Shown here: piece after piece, positions 27,055-35,600 of the stretch
How positions within the stretch are numbered: position 1 is the first letter of the stretch
Layout: each line of letters begins with the position of its first letter
From: JBHELB01 sp041859045
GTDB lineage: Bacteria > Hydrogenedentota > Hydrogenedentia > Hydrogenedentales > SLHB01
NCBI GenBank assembly: GCA_041859045.1
Contig: JBHELB010000057.1
Span: forward strand, 124,001 to 188,000
Reading direction: 5' to 3'
Length of the DNA: 64,000 nt
Notes under the pieces: generated by a model
What the model was told of the DNA's origin: nothing
Seen by the model: only the letters and a program-made list of their open reading frames with translations
Database searches by the model: none
Translations under genes and position numbers: made by a program

Positions 27055-27185
27055 AACCCACTCCTCTAGGCGAGGGGACCCCGCCGGTTGGCCACCGTCC
27101 CTTCCAGGAACGGCATCACGTTCCACGCGAGGATTCATCCCCGCTCAGAGAAGAAAGTTTCGGCGCGGCTAGCGGCCGCCGGAGA

Positions 27186-28586
27186 TCAGGTTTGAATGGT
27201 CTTTTGGAGTTGATTCAGCAAATGACGCGTGTCGGCCTTGGCTTGCGCTTCCTGCGTGATTTTCTGGCAGGCATACAGAACCGTAGTATGGTCCTTTCCG
27301 CCAAACGCCTCGCCAATTTCCGAAAGCGACAATCCCGGCACTAGGTCTTTGCACAGGAACATCGCGATCTGTCGCGGAAACGCGACTTGCCGTTGGCGGC
27401 TGCGACCGCGCAGGTCCGAAATGCGAAGGTCGAAAAACTCCGCCACCGCGCGTTGCACCGCGTCGATCGTCACCGGACGCAGCTTCTCGCGTCCAATGAG
27501 ATCGCGCAAGACTTCTTCCGCCAGCGGCAGGCCGATCTTGCGGCCCGTCAGTTTTGCATACGCCAACACCGTAACCAACGCGCCTTCAAGTTCACGGATG
27601 TTATTGACGACGTATGTCGCAATGCAGCGTAAGACGTCCTGGGGAACGGTCGTGCGCTCTTCCGCGGCCTTGTTCTGCAAAATCGCCACGCGCGTTTCGA
27701 GGTCCGGCGGCTGGATATCCGTCACTAAACCCCACTCGAAGCGGGAAACAAGACGGTCTTCGAGGCCGGAGATTTCCTTCGGCGGGCGATCGCTCGACAG
27801 CACGATTTGTTTGTGCATGTCGAACAGCGAATTAAACGTATGGAAGAACTCCTCTTGGGTCGCTTCCTTGCCAGCGATGAAGTGGATATCGTCGATCAAC
27901 AGCGCATCGACTTTGCGATAGCGCGCGCGGAATTTTTGTGTGGATTTCTTCGCGATGCTTTCGATGAGTTGGTTCGTGAAATGTTCGGATGACACAAACG
28001 CCACGTTCGCGTCGGGTCGGCGCCGCAAAATCTCTTGACCAACGGCCTGCATGAGATGGGTCTTACCCAATCCCGTCGGACCATACAGAAACAGCGGGTT
28101 GTATGCCCGGGCCGGCGATTCGGCCACGGCGCGCGCGGCGGCGTGCGCGAAACGGTTGCCCGCGCCGATCACAAAGCGTTCGAAGGTGTATCTCGGGTTA
28201 AAACCATCGAATCGACGATCCGGTTCTTCAGCCGTGCGCCGCTTCGGAGTGTGTATCTGCGAGCCGTTGCCGCGCTGCGCGAGGCGAGGCGTCGCCTCAT
28301 GGTCTTGCGCCGCGCTCGGAGCGGGAGTGGCGGGCTCATAGCCAGAGCGGAACTGCACCTCGCGAAAATCAGGAAGGAGTTCGCGTACGCACGTGGAGAC
28401 GTGTTCAAGGTAATGATCCCGCAGCCAATCCGCGAAGAAGGCGCTCGGCACGCCGACGACCAAACACCCCTCATCATACGAGACAAAACGGGTCTGCGAA
28501 AACCAGTTCTTGTAGCTGTGCTCGTCGAGAGTCTGTTGCAGGCGTGCTTGAGTCGCTTCCCAAGGATTCAGCCTATCCGTTGGCAT
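27186..28586 (-). CDS. dnaA: Chromosomal replication initiator DnaA
   Basis: 466 residues. DnaA binds 9-mer boxes, forms an ATP filament and opens the origin. Domain I (about 1-85) is followed by a polar linker, then the AAA+ core with Walker A GPTGLGKTHL, Walker B LLIDDIHF and a sensor/arginine-finger region (SSDRPPKEISGLEDRLVSRF). The C-terminal DNA-binding helix-turn-helix carries the signature FGGKDHTTVLYA. ATG at 28586 lies behind GGAGAGGAG. Upstream, three DnaA boxes and an AT-rich patch suggest the origin is adjacent. dnaN is not next to it, unlike in many bacteria. Confidence 0.97.
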   Translation of the reverse strand: MPTDRLNPWEATQARLQQTLDEHSYKNWFSQTRFVSYDEGCLVVGVPSAFFADWLRDHYLEHVSTCVRELLPDFREVQFRSGYEPATPAPSAAQDHEATPRLAQRGNGSQIHTPKRRTAEEPDRRFDGFNPRYTFERFVIGAGNRFAHAAARAVAESPARAYNPLFLYGPTGLGKTHLMQAVGQEILRRRPDANVAFVSSEHFTNQLIESIAKKSTQKFRARYRKVDALLIDDIHFIAGKEATQEEFFHTFNSLFDMHKQIVLSSDRPPKEISGLEDRLVSRFEWGLVTDIQPPDLETRVAILQNKAAEERTTVPQDVLRCIATYVVNNIRELEGALVTVLAYAKLTGRKIGLPLAEEVLRDLIGREKLRPVTIDAVQRAVAEFFDLRISDLRGRSRQRQVAFPRQIAMFLCKDLVPGLSLSEIGEAFGGKDHTTVLYACQKITQEAQAKADTRHLLNQLQKTIQT

Positions 28587-28738
28587 CCGCTCTCCTCTCC
28601 GGCATGAGATCCAGACTGTCGCCAGCGGGATTTCCGCCGACGGAAAAATTCCTCACGCGCGTTGAAAGGCCATCGGGCCTTTCACGAATAACGGGCTGTC
28701 CGAACGTCCGCGAGCCGTCTTTCGCTTTCGCGCGCGCC

Positions 28739-28758
28739 GATCGGCGATATCGCCGATC
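28739..28758. repeat. 20-base perfect palindrome upstream of dnaA
   Basis: GATCGGCGATATCGCCGATC reads identically on both strands and contains a GATC at each end. It lies 152 bases before the dnaA start and 60 bases from the DnaA boxes. A shorter hairpin, TGAAAGGCC/GGCCTTTCA (28663-28684), lies between it and dnaA. It could bind a dimeric regulator; none is identified. Confidence 0.6.
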
Positions 28759-28817
28759 CTCCCTGACGCACACATAAAACTGGCCTCACGCACGGGGCGG
28801 TCAACCCCTTCCGCACG

Positions 28818-28885
28818 TTATTCACAGGTTATCCACAAGTTATCCACACCCCTGTAAATAGGGGCTTTTCAAATAAAAGCGAACC
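28818..28885 (+). other. Candidate oriC: three phased DnaA boxes plus AT-rich stretch
   Basis: Within the 366-base gap between dnaA and mazG are TTATTCACA (28818-28826), TTATCCACA (28829-28837) and TTATCCACA (28840-28848). All have the same orientation and exactly 11-base spacing, so they face the same side of the helix. An AT-rich run (28853-28885, with CTTTT/AAAAG arms) follows directly and could be the unwinding element. This fits a small oriC but could also be dnaA autoregulation. The remainder of the gap holds hairpins and the palindrome. Confidence 0.65.
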
Positions 28886-28952
28886 GTGAGTGTGCCCAAT
28901 GAACAGCGTGCTTGTCAAGGTCTCTGTTATTCCCTTCTGACACCGCACCCAT

Positions 28953-29390
28953 TCACGCCGATTCATGCTTCACACGATTCCACACCGCGTCCAGTTCCTC
29001 CAGACTGCAATGTTTCATTACCTTGCCCGAACTCGCGATCTCTTCCTTCACACGCTCGAATCGCCGCGTAAAACGCTCGCACGCCAGCGCGAGTTCGTCG
29101 TCGGGAACTGCATTGAGAAAACGCGCGAGATTCACAACAGAGAAAAGGAGATCGCCTAACTCGCGTTTCGCGTGTTCTGGATTCTGCTCCGCGAGGGCCA
29201 GTTCGATTTCCTCGATCTCCTCGCGCACCTTCGCGATCACGTCGGATACTTCGCTCCAATCGAAACCCAACGCCGCCGCAGCAAGCTGGAGATCAACAGC
29301 GGATTGCAGGGAAAGAGAAGGAGCGGAATTCGCGCGTGACGATGTGGTTGAAGATTCCGAACTAGACAACGCGCCAGTCTCCCCCGGCAT
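28953..29390 (-). CDS. Single-domain MazG-type NTP pyrophosphohydrolase
   Basis: About 145 residues, matching only the second half of standard MazG (about 260). The metal-binding set is present: EEIEEIEL followed by ELGDLLFS (E-x-x-E ... E-x-x-D), and the helical tail FTRRFERVKEEI. MazG hydrolyses (d)NTPs to monophosphates and pyrophosphate, clearing abnormal nucleotides. The N-terminal ~40 residues are Ser-rich without homology. The frame opens at a TTG at 29450; the ATG at 29390 seems likelier, but neither has a good ribosome-binding site. It borders the candidate origin. Confidence 0.75.
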   Translation of the reverse strand: MPGETGALSSSESSTTSSRANSAPSLSLQSAVDLQLAAAALGFDWSEVSDVIAKVREEIEEIELALAEQNPEHAKRELGDLLFSVVNLARFLNAVPDDELALACERFTRRFERVKEEIASSGKVMKHCSLEELDAVWNRVKHESA

Positions 29391-29522
29391 AAATGCGGCG
29401 CAAAACCACCCCAGTAGAAGGCCGCACCCCACGTCTTGACCGCAATGCAATCGTTCACACGCGGCAGTTTTTGATTATACCCCGGCAAGGCTGTTTGCGC
29501 AAGGAAAAGTTGCGCGAGCGAG

Positions 29523-30755
29523 CTACGAGAGCGCCGTTTGTTCGTCGCGCCGCAACGTGACGATGCCGAACTCCGGGGGCACGTTGAAGCGGAAAGGAAG
29601 ACCCGCCATTCCCACGCCGCGCGACACGAGCACGGGGCATGTAGGGCCTTGGCACAACCCGCCAATGTACTTTTTTCCGAAGCGGCTCGGCGAGATGGGC
29701 GCGCCGATGACGGGGAACGCGACCTGTCCGCCGTGGGTATGTCCACTCAACATGCAGTCCACGCGGAGTCCCGGGCGCAAACGCTCGGCTACGTCGGGGT
29801 TATGCGACAACAACAAGCGCGGCATCGTGTCGGGTACACCGCGCAACGCCTGCTTTGGCGAGGGAAACTGCATCCAGAGATCGGTTAAGCCGCCAATGCA
29901 AAGGCCGTCCTCTTCTGGGCGTTCATGGAACCCTGCGGACGAGAGAAACACGCGCGAATTCTCGAGTACGCGGATGGAACTTCTTGCAAAGGCGGCGCGC
30001 ACGAGGGAAATCCCTTCCCAGACCTCGTGGTTCCCGAAAACCGCAATTGAACCCAGGCGCGTTTTGACTTCCGAGAGCAGGGCGATACCCGGTGCAACCG
30101 ATTCGGGCGAAAAGTGAACGTAATCGCCGGTGAACAAGCACAGATCCGCTTCCAGAGCGCTTGCGCGTTCGAAAACGCGCCGCAGATAACGGTGGCCGAT
30201 AAACGGGCCGTAGTGGGTGTCCGCGATATGCAAGAGCCGGAAACCGTCGAGATCGCGCGGAAGGTTTTTCAGACGGATCTCGGTAGGTCGAATCGCGATC
30301 AACTCCGGTTCCACGTACGTCGAATATCCCATCGCCATGATGCCCGCGCCAGCCGTGGACCGCGCCATAAAATCGCGCCGAGTTATTGACGACTTGCGGG
30401 TTTTGCCTGACGCAGCAAGCTGTCTACGCCGGTCGGCACGTAACGCCGCTGCCGCGGCCGCGTAGAGTCCCCAATACAAGAATGGGGTCGAAAAGGATAC
30501 GGCGGTCTGGACTGCAAGCGACGTTTGGTGGTTATTCGGCGGAAGCGCGAGCCATAGAGCGGTGCGCATGGGCAAGCACAACACGTATGCCGCGCGCGCG
30601 GCCACACGGCTCGCGGCGTCGGCAACGGGCGAATCAAAATAGCGGCTGCCCTGCAGTATTCCGAATAAGAGTACTGCTCCACACGACAGGACAACCGCAA
30701 CTTTCAGCACAAACTTCATGGCGCGTGGGCGCGCCACATGCAAACGAGTTGTCAT
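29523..30755 (-). CDS. Membrane-anchored metallophosphoesterase (YaeI/LpxH-like)
   Basis: 410 residues. Two to three N-terminal helices (about 13-37, 50-70 and 80-105) are followed by a twin-arginine-like SITRRDFMARS (near 122) and a hydrophobic stretch. The calcineurin-type catalytic domain then carries HIADTHYG, FTGDYV, GNHEVW, SHNPD and GHTHGGQ, all intact. YaeI-like family members act on lipid-linked phosphate esters; the substrate here is unknown. Its ATG overlaps the stop of the upstream GH127 gene (ATGA), which argues for coupled translation and selects 30755 as start. Confidence 0.87.
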   Translation of the reverse strand: MTTRLHVARPRAMKFVLKVAVVLSCGAVLLFGILQGSRYFDSPVADAASRVAARAAYVLCLPMRTALWLALPPNNHQTSLAVQTAVSFSTPFLYWGLYAAAAAALRADRRRQLAASGKTRKSSITRRDFMARSTAGAGIMAMGYSTYVEPELIAIRPTEIRLKNLPRDLDGFRLLHIADTHYGPFIGHRYLRRVFERASALEADLCLFTGDYVHFSPESVAPGIALLSEVKTRLGSIAVFGNHEVWEGISLVRAAFARSSIRVLENSRVFLSSAGFHERPEEDGLCIGGLTDLWMQFPSPKQALRGVPDTMPRLLLSHNPDVAERLRPGLRVDCMLSGHTHGGQVAFPVIGAPISPSRFGKKYIGGLCQGPTCPVLVSRGVGMAGLPFRFNVPPEFGIVTLRRDEQTALS

Positions 30756-33700
30756 TCCTTAGCTGGGCCAAACTCCATGGGGCCGTTCCCGGCCGCAGTC
30801 GCGCCGTGTGCGTTGAGGGCGTCGACGGTCCAATACATTGGACCCGCGGGCGACGGAACAGTGACCTTCGGCTCATTTACCGTGATCGTTGTCGCATCGG
30901 AAAAATCGCGCTTGGCGGCTGTGCGCACCACCCAAGACTCCGCGCCTGCGCGCTTTTCCCACGACAATTGTACCCCATCCGGCGTTTTTTGTGACGACAA
31001 AAGATGGAATGCCGAAGGCGGACAATCGCGCGAAGGCAGCCAAGACAGATAGTGATTGCCCGTTTGCCCCGCGCTGGAGAAATCGCACACCGGGAATTCC
31101 GCGCCATTGGCGCTACGCAGCGTTCCCAGCAGCCACGGCGCGATAGGCCCTTGCCAGTCTTGGAGTTGCAAGGTGGTCGACTTCCAGTCTAGCGCCGGGA
31201 CCTGGTCCGGATTGAGGTCCGTGTAGCGGGCATCGTAGGCCAACAGGAGCGGTCCGCGGTAGACGCTGACCTTATTTGCGAACTCCTGCTCTCCCGCCCA
31301 GAACCGCAGGCTGAAATCGAATGTCAGCTCAACTACATCGCCTTTCTTCCACTTGCGCGAGATCGGCAGATAGGTTCCCGCGACGGCGGGCGTCTCCTGG
31401 CCGTTCATCTTGACCACCGTCTGCTGCGACCACGAGGGGATACGCAGATTCAGCGTGAAATTCGCCGCGTGCCTCGGTTTCACGGTCAGACGCACCGTGT
31501 TTTCGACGGGGTAGTTCGTTTCCTGGAGCAACTCCACGGTTTGGCCCGCCACGTCCGCATGCATTTTCCCTGGACCGTAGTAGTTCAGATTCAAACTGTT
31601 GTCGTTGCCACTCATCAGCCCCCACTGCGCGATCATCCCCAGCGGACGGCCGGCGTTGACCGCACAACAATTCAGGTCCGGCCCGGCCTTGGGCGATTGC
31701 CAGGGCAGCTCAACGCCGAACAGGCGCGTGCCGTCCATCGGCACGTTGTATGCACACACACGCCCGCCATAAGGAATCGCGCCGAGGGCGCTGTTCAACG
31801 TGCTCCACTCGAGCTCATCCGCAATGCGCGAGTCGCCGGTCATTCGCAACACATCCAGCGCCATCGCCACCCACGCCACCGTGCAACACGTTTCAATTGC
31901 CGCGGTGTGGTACGGCGTGCCTTGGAAGCCCTCGCCCGCGGTTACGCCACCCGTGTTGTGACGGTCGCCGCGCAGGCCGGATTCCCATATGACCATCAGC
32001 GCGCGCCGGTACTGGTCGTCGCCGGTGAGCCAATATAATTCCGCCAGCGCCTGCCAGGAGTGAATACATTCCCAACGGTGTTGCGGAAACTCGACCACGG
32101 GCTTGCCGGCCAGCGCACTCTCGAGCCAACGCCCCGCGCCGGGCGAATTCCACGCCTCATGCACGATATACTTGGCCAGGTCGAGGTAGCGCTGGACTCC
32201 CGTCTTCTTGTAAAGCAGCACGAGCGAGTGGCATACAGCCATGTTCATAGAACCGGCCCCGTCGTCATTGGTCAGGAGCGGGCCGCCCGGACCGAAGGTC
32301 TCGAACAACAGGTCCGCGGCGCGGCGGCACGCATCGAGCGCGGGCTCATAGCCGGTGTCCTCGTAGTAGAACATCAGCCCCAACATACAGTGGTAGTGCC
32401 CCCAGATGTCCCAGTTGCGCCCGGTCAGTCGCGTTTCCGCCGGGAACGGCCCAAGGTATCCGTTCGGGGCCTGTGTCGCGATTAGGTCGCGCGCGAAGGC
32501 GTCGATCGTGGTCTTGAGCGTTTCGTCGCGCGTGAGCCGCCAGTGCAACACCGCGCCGGTGAGGTACTTGCCCGCGAACTCGCCCGCCCACGGCATCAGC
32601 GGATCGCGGACGGGTCGCTTGTCGCGGTCACGCAGGATTTGCAGCATCGCCGGGCTTGTAGCCGGCGTGGACACATAGTACTCCTGTACCAGCCGGTCGA
32701 TGCGCCCGCGTAGGTAACCGCTCAGATCGTAGTCGGCACCCACCGCCGTATGCAGCAGCGGCGCGACTGCGTCTTTCGGCGCGACGGGCGTCGGTTCCGC
32801 GTTCCAATCATACGCACGGATCGCCCGGCGCTCCGTGGCGGGCGTTTCTCCGCCCGCGGACAACGCCACGACCGTCCAATATCGGTCTTGACTATTGGAG
32901 AACTGTGTGCGCTCGATTTCAGCGGTAGTGATGCGGCCTACTTCTTTCGTGAAACGCGGTGACGTGGCGTTCGGCGAGTCATAGAATTCCACCCGATATC
33001 CCGTGGCGCCTGCGCAGGCGGTCCATTTCAGAGCAACTGCTCCGCGCGAGTGACTCTCAAAGCCCTGCGCCGGGCCGAGCAGTTCTGGCGCGATAATCGA
33101 CAGCGGACCAGGGGACGGCTGCCCCAGGATGTGTGCGGACCCCGCCGCCAGGTAAGTGAGGTGGTCCGAAAGCGACAGTGTCTCCAGACGTATCCAGTCC
33201 TGCGAACGCGGCACGTTGCTCAACCGAAACTCGGTGATATCGCCGTGGAATTGCCAACTCGTGAAGTGTTTTACACCGCGGCCAATGCGGAATTCGTCAA
33301 TTTGAAGCGGTCCGCCCAGGGAATGGTCGGACAGAAGCTGGCGTCCATCGAGGCAGGTCGTCCGGCTGCGATCGTCGCCGTTGTACTGCGCGCTCACCGC
33401 ATGCCATTGCGTGGGCGAGAGACCGGGCGAGTTTAGTTCGGTGCCCGCCTGCCCGTGGAGGGCCGTGTTGGTGTGTAGGGTGTCTGGGAGCCGCATGCCG
33501 AAGTTGAACCAGTTTGCTCCGCCTGCTCCCGCACCCGCTGCGAGCGTCTGCATGCCATTGAGTGCTGCGGGGCGCATGCGCGTCGCGATGGATACGCACC
33601 TACTCAGCGATTTCACAATGTCCGGGGCTATCTCTAGGTAGGAAAGCTCCCCAGCAAAATGCGCGCCCTGTGCGTCCACTTTGGCGCCTTGGGTTTTTCC

Positions 33701-34147
33701 CAGCGGTTTTCCAGTCAAGATGTTGTTGGGCCCGTTTCTGAAGTTCGCAACGGCTACATACCCCGCGCTAAAAGGGTTTGCCTGGACTCTAGGCGCGTCC
33801 GCGTTGCCGTAGTAAACGAAGAGGCGGTAGACGGTATTCGGCGCAAGTTCCGGGATGCGCACGACGAGTTCCGCGCCCGAATCGCTCCAGTTAGAGAGCA
33901 GGGTGTCGAGTACTTCGCCCTTTTCGGAGACCACGCGTATGTCCGATGCATCGGCTTTTGCGCGATCCAGCGCGAGTCGATCGCCTGGAATGACAAGACG
34001 TAGCGGAAAATCGTGCAGCGGGGTTTCGAGCCACGCGACATCGATCAGGAGCTCGTTGCGTGCGGTCCACGCGTTGTTCCACCACGCCGTGGAGCCCGTT
34101 GGACTGGCTGCCTGTGCCGCTAAAACCATACACGCCAAGGTCAACAT
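30752..34147 (-). CDS. Secreted multidomain GH127-type beta-L-arabinofuranosidase
   Basis: 1131 residues, signal peptide 1-14. Domains: DUF2341 (about 28-125), a LamG/concanavalin-like domain (about 125-330), an FN3-like segment (about 355-450), then a GH127 (formerly DUF1680) alpha/alpha-barrel (about 470-960) and a C-terminal beta region with a second FN3-like part. The zinc-cysteine centre of GH127 is recognisable: E752 and C754 in IETCC, and C827-C828 in LNCCAVN; the latter pair includes the nucleophile position. Such enzymes release L-arabinofuranose from plant or algal glycans. AGGAAGGGA precedes ATG 34147. The following metallophosphoesterase is translationally coupled. Confidence 0.9.
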   Translation of the reverse strand: MLTLACMVLAAQAASPTGSTAWWNNAWTARNELLIDVAWLETPLHDFPLRLVIPGDRLALDRAKADASDIRVVSEKGEVLDTLLSNWSDSGAELVVRIPELAPNTVYRLFVYYGNADAPRVQANPFSAGYVAVANFRNGPNNILTGKPLGKTQGAKVDAQGAHFAGELSYLEIAPDIVKSLSRCVSIATRMRPAALNGMQTLAAGAGAGGANWFNFGMRLPDTLHTNTALHGQAGTELNSPGLSPTQWHAVSAQYNGDDRSRTTCLDGRQLLSDHSLGGPLQIDEFRIGRGVKHFTSWQFHGDITEFRLSNVPRSQDWIRLETLSLSDHLTYLAAGSAHILGQPSPGPLSIIAPELLGPAQGFESHSRGAVALKWTACAGATGYRVEFYDSPNATSPRFTKEVGRITTAEIERTQFSNSQDRYWTVVALSAGGETPATERRAIRAYDWNAEPTPVAPKDAVAPLLHTAVGADYDLSGYLRGRIDRLVQEYYVSTPATSPAMLQILRDRDKRPVRDPLMPWAGEFAGKYLTGAVLHWRLTRDETLKTTIDAFARDLIATQAPNGYLGPFPAETRLTGRNWDIWGHYHCMLGLMFYYEDTGYEPALDACRRAADLLFETFGPGGPLLTNDDGAGSMNMAVCHSLVLLYKKTGVQRYLDLAKYIVHEAWNSPGAGRWLESALAGKPVVEFPQHRWECIHSWQALAELYWLTGDDQYRRALMVIWESGLRGDRHNTGGVTAGEGFQGTPYHTAAIETCCTVAWVAMALDVLRMTGDSRIADELEWSTLNSALGAIPYGGRVCAYNVPMDGTRLFGVELPWQSPKAGPDLNCCAVNAGRPLGMIAQWGLMSGNDNSLNLNYYGPGKMHADVAGQTVELLQETNYPVENTVRLTVKPRHAANFTLNLRIPSWSQQTVVKMNGQETPAVAGTYLPISRKWKKGDVVELTFDFSLRFWAGEQEFANKVSVYRGPLLLAYDARYTDLNPDQVPALDWKSTTLQLQDWQGPIAPWLLGTLRSANGAEFPVCDFSSAGQTGNHYLSWLPSRDCPPSAFHLLSSQKTPDGVQLSWEKRAGAESWVVRTAAKRDFSDATTITVNEPKVTVPSPAGPMYWTVDALNAHGATAAGNGPMEFGPAKE

Positions 34148-34278
34148 GCGAATCCCTTCCTCTGGTTGTGTGTTCAGAGCGTCAAACCGCGCAGATAATA
34201 CCGAATGCCCAAACTGAGAACAATGACGGCGTGGGAAGTTTCTCCTGGCGTATGTCCGTGGTAGAATTCCACCACTTC

Positions 34279-34932
34279 ATGAGCATACACGCACAACGCA
34301 TTGAGACGATTCATTTGCCGCGGCCCACCGGGTATGCGCAGGCGTACGCCGCGATGTGCGCGCGGCGCGATGCGGTGATTGCAGGAACGGCGCCGAATAC
34401 GTTGTTCGTTGTTGAACATACGCCGGTGATCACACTGGGACGCAACTTCAAGGCGCAGCATTTACTGCTTTCCGAGACAGAATTGACGGCGCGAGGGATT
34501 GAACTCGTTCGGGCGGATCGCGGGGGAGATGCGACCTATCACGGCCCGGGGCAACTGGTGGCGTACCCGGTGCTCAATCTCCAGGCGTGGCGTCCGTCGG
34601 TACGGTGGTATCTGCGCGGCCTCGAGGAAGTCATCATTCGCACACTGGCGGGTTACGGTCTTGAGGGCGAACGCATTGAAGGGCTGACGGGCGTCTGGGT
34701 GAACGGCGCGAAGGTGGCCGCAATCGGCATCGGCCTGCGCCATTGGGTGTCGTACCATGGCGTCGCCCTGAATATAGACCCCGAGATGGAGCACTTTCGC
34801 GTGATTGTGCCGTGCGGAATTTCGGACAAGCCGGTTACGTCGCTGCGTGCGTTGCTGGGAACCGCGCCGGAATTTGATGAAGTGTCGGCGCGGTTCGAAC
34901 GGGAATTCCGCAATTTCTTTCAGGAGGCCTGA
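34279..34932 (+). CDS. lipB: Lipoyl(octanoyl) transferase
   Basis: 217 residues. LipB moves octanoate from acyl-carrier protein to lipoyl domains, the first step of lipoate synthesis. Seen: RGGDATYHGPGQLVAYP, the family signature, and the catalytic C179 and K184 in VPCGISDKPVTS. Only this cytoplasmic enzyme is encoded here; no lipA is in the window. The frame is open from 34060, inside the divergent GH127 gene. ATG 34279 matches the family length, while ATG 34252 is an alternative; neither has a strong ribosome-binding site. Confidence 0.94.
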   Translation: MSIHAQRIETIHLPRPTGYAQAYAAMCARRDAVIAGTAPNTLFVVEHTPVITLGRNFKAQHLLLSETELTARGIELVRADRGGDATYHGPGQLVAYPVLNLQAWRPSVRWYLRGLEEVIIRTLAGYGLEGERIEGLTGVWVNGAKVAAIGIGLRHWVSYHGVALNIDPEMEHFRVIVPCGISDKPVTSLRALLGTAPEFDEVSARFEREFRNFFQEA

Positions 34933-34938
34933 GTCGCT

Positions 34939-35565
34939 CTACCGCCCGGTGATGGAGGACCATGCGCGGCCGAGCCAGCCCTCAGATTTCTGTTCTTCCG
35001 CGGCGATGGTGGTTTCAAGGTTTTCCACCACCGGCAGCCACTCGCCGTTGACGTTCTCCTCGACCTTGTCCGCGACGAAGAGACTTCCCGCGCGCAGCCA
35101 GTGTCCGCCCCGGTACTGGTAGGTCAGCGTTTCCTTGCCTGTGCCACGGAAGAAGTGGTCGTCGGCCGCTGCGGTCTCGCGCTCACGGTGCAACTTGGTC
35201 GCGTATCGCAATTTGGGAACAGTCACCTCCGCTTCATAGGGGATGATGCGCGATTCCTTTGACTCCATCGTGACATCAATCTCCTGCGGGGCGGGGTACT
35301 CGCCATACTCCTTGAAGAAGTATGGACGGCGGCGTTCAATGGTGTCCTTGGCGTTCTTGTCCGCCGCCGCGATATCGTTCGCCACTGCCTGCCTCAGTTC
35401 TGCTTCGAGTGCGGACTCCGACGGCGCGACCGCAGCCGCCGATTCGGCGGCAGGCGCGCCCTCAGCACGGGCCTTGTCTTTCTTTCCAAAGGTGTGGCAT
35501 CCGGCCGCCGCAACGCAAAGCACTGCGCAAAACACAAGGTTCCACTTGCCGCTAATTGTCCGCAC
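34939..35565 (-). CDS. Hypothetical lipoprotein
   Basis: About 208 residues. With the GTG start at 35565 (GGGAG about 11 bases before), a 21-residue signal ends in the lipobox VAAAGC, so the mature protein is lipid-anchored. An Ala/Glu-rich linker precedes a folded C-terminal part (from about residue 90: RRPYFFKEYGEYPAPQEIDV; KETLTYQYRGGHWLRAGSLF). I recognise no family. An in-frame ATG at 35628 would overlap the upstream gene and bury the signal. The zinc-ribbon membrane protein gene ends 35 bases before it, suggesting an operon. Confidence 0.7.
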   Translation of the reverse strand: MRTISGKWNLVFCAVLCVAAAGCHTFGKKDKARAEGAPAAESAAAVAPSESALEAELRQAVANDIAAADKNAKDTIERRRPYFFKEYGEYPAPQEIDVTMESKESRIIPYEAEVTVPKLRYATKLHRERETAAADDHFFRGTGKETLTYQYRGGHWLRAGSLFVADKVEENVNGEWLPVVENLETTIAAEEQKSEGWLGRAWSSITGR

Positions 35566-35600
35566 GTTGTCTCTTGCTCCCTTGCGGGCGATGCCCGCTT

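Noticed and set aside
28573..28773. Small minus-strand frame just before dnaA
   Set aside because: It overlaps hairpins and the palindrome, has a basic composition, no ribosome-binding site and no family match.
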